A stretch of DNA of 16,688 bases from Cyanobacteria bacterium UBA1221. Its GTDB lineage: Bacteria; Cyanobacteriota; Vampirovibrionia; Gastranaerophilales; Gastranaerophilaceae. Both the position numbers and the translations under genes were made by a program. The notes under the pieces were generated by a model. That model saw only the letters and a program-made list of their open reading frames with translations, had not been told where the DNA came from and did no database searches. Below, piece after piece: positions 13,863 through 16,688 of the stretch (its first letter is position 1; every line of letters begins with the position of its first letter). Location: NCBI GenBank assembly GCA_002309425.1, contig DBXD01000033.1, positions 24,907-41,594 of the forward strand, read 5' to 3'.

Positions 13863-14520
13863 CGTTCTTATAATTGAAGATCAGGATATGGCAAGAGTAG
13901 CTTTGTCTGTCGTATTAAGCAAGAATGAAAACATAAATATTGCGGATATGGCGGTTGACGGCATTGAGGGTGTGGAAAAAGCAATAAAACTTCAGCCCGA
14001 TCTTGTTATTATGGATATAGGACTGCCGTCAATAGATGGGATTGAAGCTACAAGACGCATAAAAGAAAATAATTCTGATATAAAAGTCCTTATGTACACT
14101 TCAAGAGAGGATGAAAACGATATTTTTGATGCTTTTCAGGCAGGTGCTGACGGCTATATAACAAAAGGCGCAACCGTTGAACAAACCTTGTCCGCAGTTC
14201 TTGCAGTCAGCGAAGGAACAGGATGGCTTGACCCAGCTATTGCAAAAGTAGTTCTTACAAACATCAGAAGAGGAAATACTGTTGAAGGCAGACGGGGAGA
14301 AATTAATTATAAGTTAGGAAAAAATTTGTACGGATTAACGGAAAGAGAAATGGATGTCCTTGCTTTGATTGTTGATGGCCTTACAAATCCGCAGATTTCC
14401 GATAAATTATGTATAACTATTTCAACTACAAAAACTCACGTACACAGCATTTTACAAAAATTATATGTAAGAACCAGAGCCAAAGCCACAGCAATGGCAA
14501 TGAAAGAGGGTTTGGTTTAA
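13855..14520 (+). CDS. NarL/FixJ-family response regulator
   Basis: A 221-residue DNA-binding response regulator. I take the ATG at 13855 as start, not the in-frame TTG at 13849, since MVNVLIIEDQD begins exactly as receiver domains do and AGGT (13845-13848) is six bases upstream. The receiver covers about 2-120, with E8/D9, phosphoacceptor D54 in IMDIGLP, T82 and K104. A linker of about 30 residues is followed by a LuxR-type helix-turn-helix at about 155-218 (GLTEREMDVLALIVDGLTN, then ISDKLCITISTTKTHVHSIL). The start overlaps the kinase gene by eight bases, which strongly implies that the two are a cognate pair. The next gene begins one base after its stop and could be part of its output. Target sites are not known. 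Confidence 0.94.
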   Translation: MVNVLIIEDQDMARVALSVVLSKNENINIADMAVDGIEGVEKAIKLQPDLVIMDIGLPSIDGIEATRRIKENNSDIKVLMYTSREDENDIFDAFQAGADGYITKGATVEQTLSAVLAVSEGTGWLDPAIAKVVLTNIRRGNTVEGRRGEINYKLGKNLYGLTEREMDVLALIVDGLTNPQISDKLCITISTTKTHVHSILQKLYVRTRAKATAMAMKEGLV

Positions 14521-14521
14521 A

Positions 14522-16048
14522 ATGAAGCGTGTCTTTGCGTTAGCAAGTATTCTGATGGTGATTTCAATACCTTTTGCACTTGGGGTTGATGTTGATTGGG
14601 ACGGATTTAAGACAAAGGTAAAAGACAAAGTCGTACCGCAAAAAGACTATGCTACAAGAGAAGCAGAGTATCTCAGAAGAATTGAAAAAGATAATATCAG
14701 AGAAGAATACGGAAGGAAAATTCTTGACAGGCATCCGTCAGGTTTTATGACGGTTGAAGATTATGAAAAAGCATCAAAACCAGTTGATAAAATGACTATT
14801 GACTACGGGATGCCTAAAATTGACACCCCTTATGACATGCAATATGTTCCGCATCCGATATACAAAATCACAAAATATAACGACCCTCCCGGGACACCCG
14901 ATTTAACGGTACGCAGAGAAATATTCCAAACGGGACAACTTAATCTTCCCGGGATAACCTCACCTGATTTTAAAACAATGGTTTATCCTGCAGTTTATTA
15001 TTACCCGGAAAGTGCCGCAGTTAGCTGCGATTTATTTGTTATACCTCTTAGAGAAAACGAAAGTTCAGTTAATAAAATATTAAAGGCAAATATTGCAAAC
15101 CGTTTACCGGAACCGATATTATCAACAGATAAGGAGCTTTCTAATCAGGCAGCATACAGAACACTGACACCGATTGATTTTTCCGCAGACGGCAGATATA
15201 TTTTGGTTAAAGAAAAAATCGGCAGTTCAGAGGACGGTATCTGGCAGACAAATATTCTTGTATATGACTTTACAAATAAAACCTCCTACAACCTTGTTGA
15301 ACTTCGTGCTGCCGTCAGTTACTACTGGCAGGAATACAGAGGTCTTTATTTAGATGACAAGAGATGGGACATCTACCCGCTCGGCTTCAGCAAGGGGAAT
15401 CCTGACAGAATAATGGCTACCGCATACGCATATACAGGCGATACACCAATATTTTTGGGAGTATGGTCAATAGATGCTCACGGAGAACAATCCCGATTAA
15501 TATCGCTTAAAAACGGCAATATAGAAGTTGCCTCTAACGGTTTTAAAGTTGTACAAGACGGAGCGATTGACAAATCGCTGGTTCAGATTCAGGAAAAGTT
15601 TGAAAAAGAATTTGTAAAAAATCAGCTAAAAGCCTATAAAAAACAGGATAAAGCAGAAGTTAAAGTTATGCAGACGGAAATGAAAGCAAAACTTAAAGAA
15701 GTTGATACCCAGTTCAAATTAGAAATGGAAGAATACAAATTAAAACAGAAAGTTCCGACCTCCACAAGCGGCAACGAAAGTATTGAAAAATATAATGAGT
15801 TGTTAGAAGCTTTGTACGAAAAAAGAAGAATTAAGGCAGAAAAAGCCGAAGAAAAACAAAAAATTAAGGAAGAAAAGCAAAAGGAAAAAGAAGAAAGACG
15901 GCAGCTCAAACAACAGGAAAAAAACGAAAAAGAATCCGTCAAAAAAGAACAGCAGGAAAACAAAGTTCCGAGCGGTCAGCCTTTGCAATCACAAACAAAC
16001 AATACTCAAGACGAGAATGACACCCAAAAGAAATATTTCCGCCACTAA
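14522..16048 (+). CDS. Secreted protein with TolB-like segment and long charged helix
   Basis: A 508-residue exported protein, not assigned to a named family. The signal peptide covers about 1-21 (KR, hydrophobic core, then FALG). Residues 30-90 are charged and helical. The middle, about 100-345, is beta-rich. It includes a blade-like segment IDFSADGRYILVKEK with NILVYDF (218-250) and a second weaker one (286-330), resembling TolB/WD40-type propellers. From about 352 to 480 runs a very Lys/Glu/Gln-rich helix, probably coiled coil or a single alpha-helix, interrupted near 411-420 by PTSTSG. The last 30 residues are Gln/Asn-rich and disordered. It may span part of the periplasm or bind a polymer; this is inference. 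It starts one base after the response regulator stop. GAGGG (14506-14510) is 11 bases upstream, rather far, so coupling is likely. Confidence 0.78.
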   Translation: MKRVFALASILMVISIPFALGVDVDWDGFKTKVKDKVVPQKDYATREAEYLRRIEKDNIREEYGRKILDRHPSGFMTVEDYEKASKPVDKMTIDYGMPKIDTPYDMQYVPHPIYKITKYNDPPGTPDLTVRREIFQTGQLNLPGITSPDFKTMVYPAVYYYPESAAVSCDLFVIPLRENESSVNKILKANIANRLPEPILSTDKELSNQAAYRTLTPIDFSADGRYILVKEKIGSSEDGIWQTNILVYDFTNKTSYNLVELRAAVSYYWQEYRGLYLDDKRWDIYPLGFSKGNPDRIMATAYAYTGDTPIFLGVWSIDAHGEQSRLISLKNGNIEVASNGFKVVQDGAIDKSLVQIQEKFEKEFVKNQLKAYKKQDKAEVKVMQTEMKAKLKEVDTQFKLEMEEYKLKQKVPTSTSGNESIEKYNELLEALYEKRRIKAEKAEEKQKIKEEKQKEKEERRQLKQQEKNEKESVKKEQQENKVPSGQPLQSQTNNTQDENDTQKKYFRH

Positions 16049-16067
16049 TGCTAAAATTCAGCAAAAA

Positions 16068-16688
16068 TTAACTGCAAATTTCTCTTAATGTATTCAGAAT
16101 ATTATCGGTAATTTCCTGAATATACTCCTGAGAAACCATTCCGTTGATTACTGCATCAGAAATCTGGTAAGTGGGTCTAATGTATTGTTGAGCGGTTGCA
16201 TTAACATCCTTGAACTGTAAATCCGCAGCCGCACCGGTTTTCCCCCTGCTTGCAGCACGTTTGTACCAACGTTCCTTTATAACTTCCAGCGGAGTATAAA
16301 CATAGACCTTTACATCCATAACATCTCTGACATTTTCATTCAGGACATACAAACCTTCATTAAGAATAACCTTTGCGGGAAATTTTACATCACCGTTAGG
16401 ATGAGATTCACAAGTTACAAAGTCATATCTGGGGGATACAACCGTTTCACCATTTTTAAGCTTCACCAAATGCTCTTTCATTAAATCCAAATCAATTACA
16501 TCAGGAGTATCAAAACTAAAACCTGTCTTGAATAATTCTTCATAACTTCCTGCATCTCTCAGTTCTTTTGATGTATCTTTATAATAATCATCACATCTTA
16601 TAACAGTATATATGCCTTCTTTTCTGTCTTTTACACAGGCTTTTATAGTATTATCCACAAAAACCGTTTTGCCGGATGCGCTCTCACC
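16068..16688 (-). CDS. Uridine kinase-like P-loop kinase, cut by the window end
   Basis: The C-terminal 206 codons of a uridine kinase / phosphoribulokinase-family enzyme, which would phosphorylate uridine (and cytidine) in pyrimidine salvage. The start is beyond base 16688: the reading frame is open to the edge and includes the Walker A motif GESASGKT in the last 24 bases, so the GTG at 16656-16658 is an internal valine, not the start. Other family marks are RCDDYYKD, the segment DTPDVIDLDLM, PRYDF and VILNEGLYVLNE (Walker B region), then a lid-like ERWYKRAASRGKTG. The final part, QQYIRPTYQISDAVING, matches the usual end of the domain. Substrate could be another nucleoside or a related small molecule. 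It converges with the secreted protein gene, only 19 bases apart, with no clear terminator between. Confidence 0.85.
   Translation of the reverse strand, partial: GESASGKTVFVDNTIKACVKDRKEGIYTVIRCDDYYKDTSKELRDAGSYEELFKTGFSFDTPDVIDLDLMKEHLVKLKNGETVVSPRYDFVTCESHPNGDVKFPAKVILNEGLYVLNENVRDVMDVKVYVYTPLEVIKERWYKRAASRGKTGAAADLQFKDVNATAQQYIRPTYQISDAVINGMVSQEYIQEITDNILNTLREICS

Noticed and set aside
15634..15988. Minus-strand frames rich in Phe, Ser, Leu and Cys
   Set aside because: They are the reverse complement of the Lys/Glu-rich helix coding region, whose AAA/GAA codons read as TTT/TTC on the other strand.
16049..16067. Possible terminator between the convergent secreted-protein and uridine kinase genes
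   Set aside because: Only a 4-bp stem (TGCT/AGCA) is present, too weak to support a call.
16656..16658. GTG as the start of the uridine kinase
   Set aside because: The frame continues upstream through a Walker A motif to the window edge, so the gene is truncated by the window.
16651..16659. Perfect DnaA box TTATCCACA
   Set aside because: Single copy within a coding region, with no cluster, AT-rich unwinding region or dnaA/dnaN nearby; TTATCCCCA at 2390-2398 is part of a terminator. No origin is supported.

Overview
The window is AT-rich bacterial chromosome from a diderm (two-membrane) organism. LPS-export genes (lptB and an LptF/LptG permease) sit near a protein with S-layer-homology (SLH) domains, an envelope combination known from Cyanobacteria and their non-photosynthetic relatives and from Negativicutes. 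Together with the AT-rich coding, TAA as the stop codon throughout, and small lineage-specific proteins, this suggests a gut-type Vampirovibrionia/Melainabacteria (Gastranaerophilales) genome. That assignment is inference from gene content; no rRNA is present. Genes are densely packed, no gene-free stretch exceeds about 220 bases, and no tRNA, rRNA, insertion sequence, CRISPR array or prophage was seen.

Layout. 1-743 (-): 3'-truncated agmatinase (speB), translated from behind a perfect hairpin that buries its ribosome binding site. 780-2294 (-): secreted orphan protein with its own strong promoter. 2440-2814 (-): small acidic cytoplasmic orphan ending at a terminator. 2906-5546 (-): a tightly coupled operon transcribed lptB, then an LptF/G permease, then a lipoprotein phosphodiester glycosidase, each junction a TAATG overlap. 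5629-6564 (-): family 2 glycosyltransferase. 6714-7544 (+): membrane-anchored orphan, converging on 7611-8735 (-), a sugar aminotransferase of the DegT/DnrJ/EryC1/StrS family; one bidirectional terminator separates them.

From 8951 the strand switches to plus: two tandem paralogous orphan genes (8951-9511, 9536-10039), an exported SLH protein (10108-11262), a TPR protein (11274-12212), a REC-PAS-histidine kinase (12276-13862), an overlapping NarL-type response regulator (13855-14520) and a secreted protein with a TolB-like segment and a long charged helix (14522-16048). The window closes with a 5'-truncated uridine kinase on the minus strand (16068-16688).

How it fits together. Much of the window concerns the cell envelope: LPS transport, an envelope phosphodiester glycosidase, glycan assembly (glycosyltransferase, sugar aminotransferase), an SLH cell-wall anchor and a two-component system leading straight into a secreted protein. 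The most interesting points are the speB hairpin/promoter arrangement, the glycosidase translationally coupled to LPS-export genes, the tandem paralogs with conserved cysteines and a fixed N-terminal motif, and two adjacent genes without Shine-Dalgarno sequences that look leaderless.
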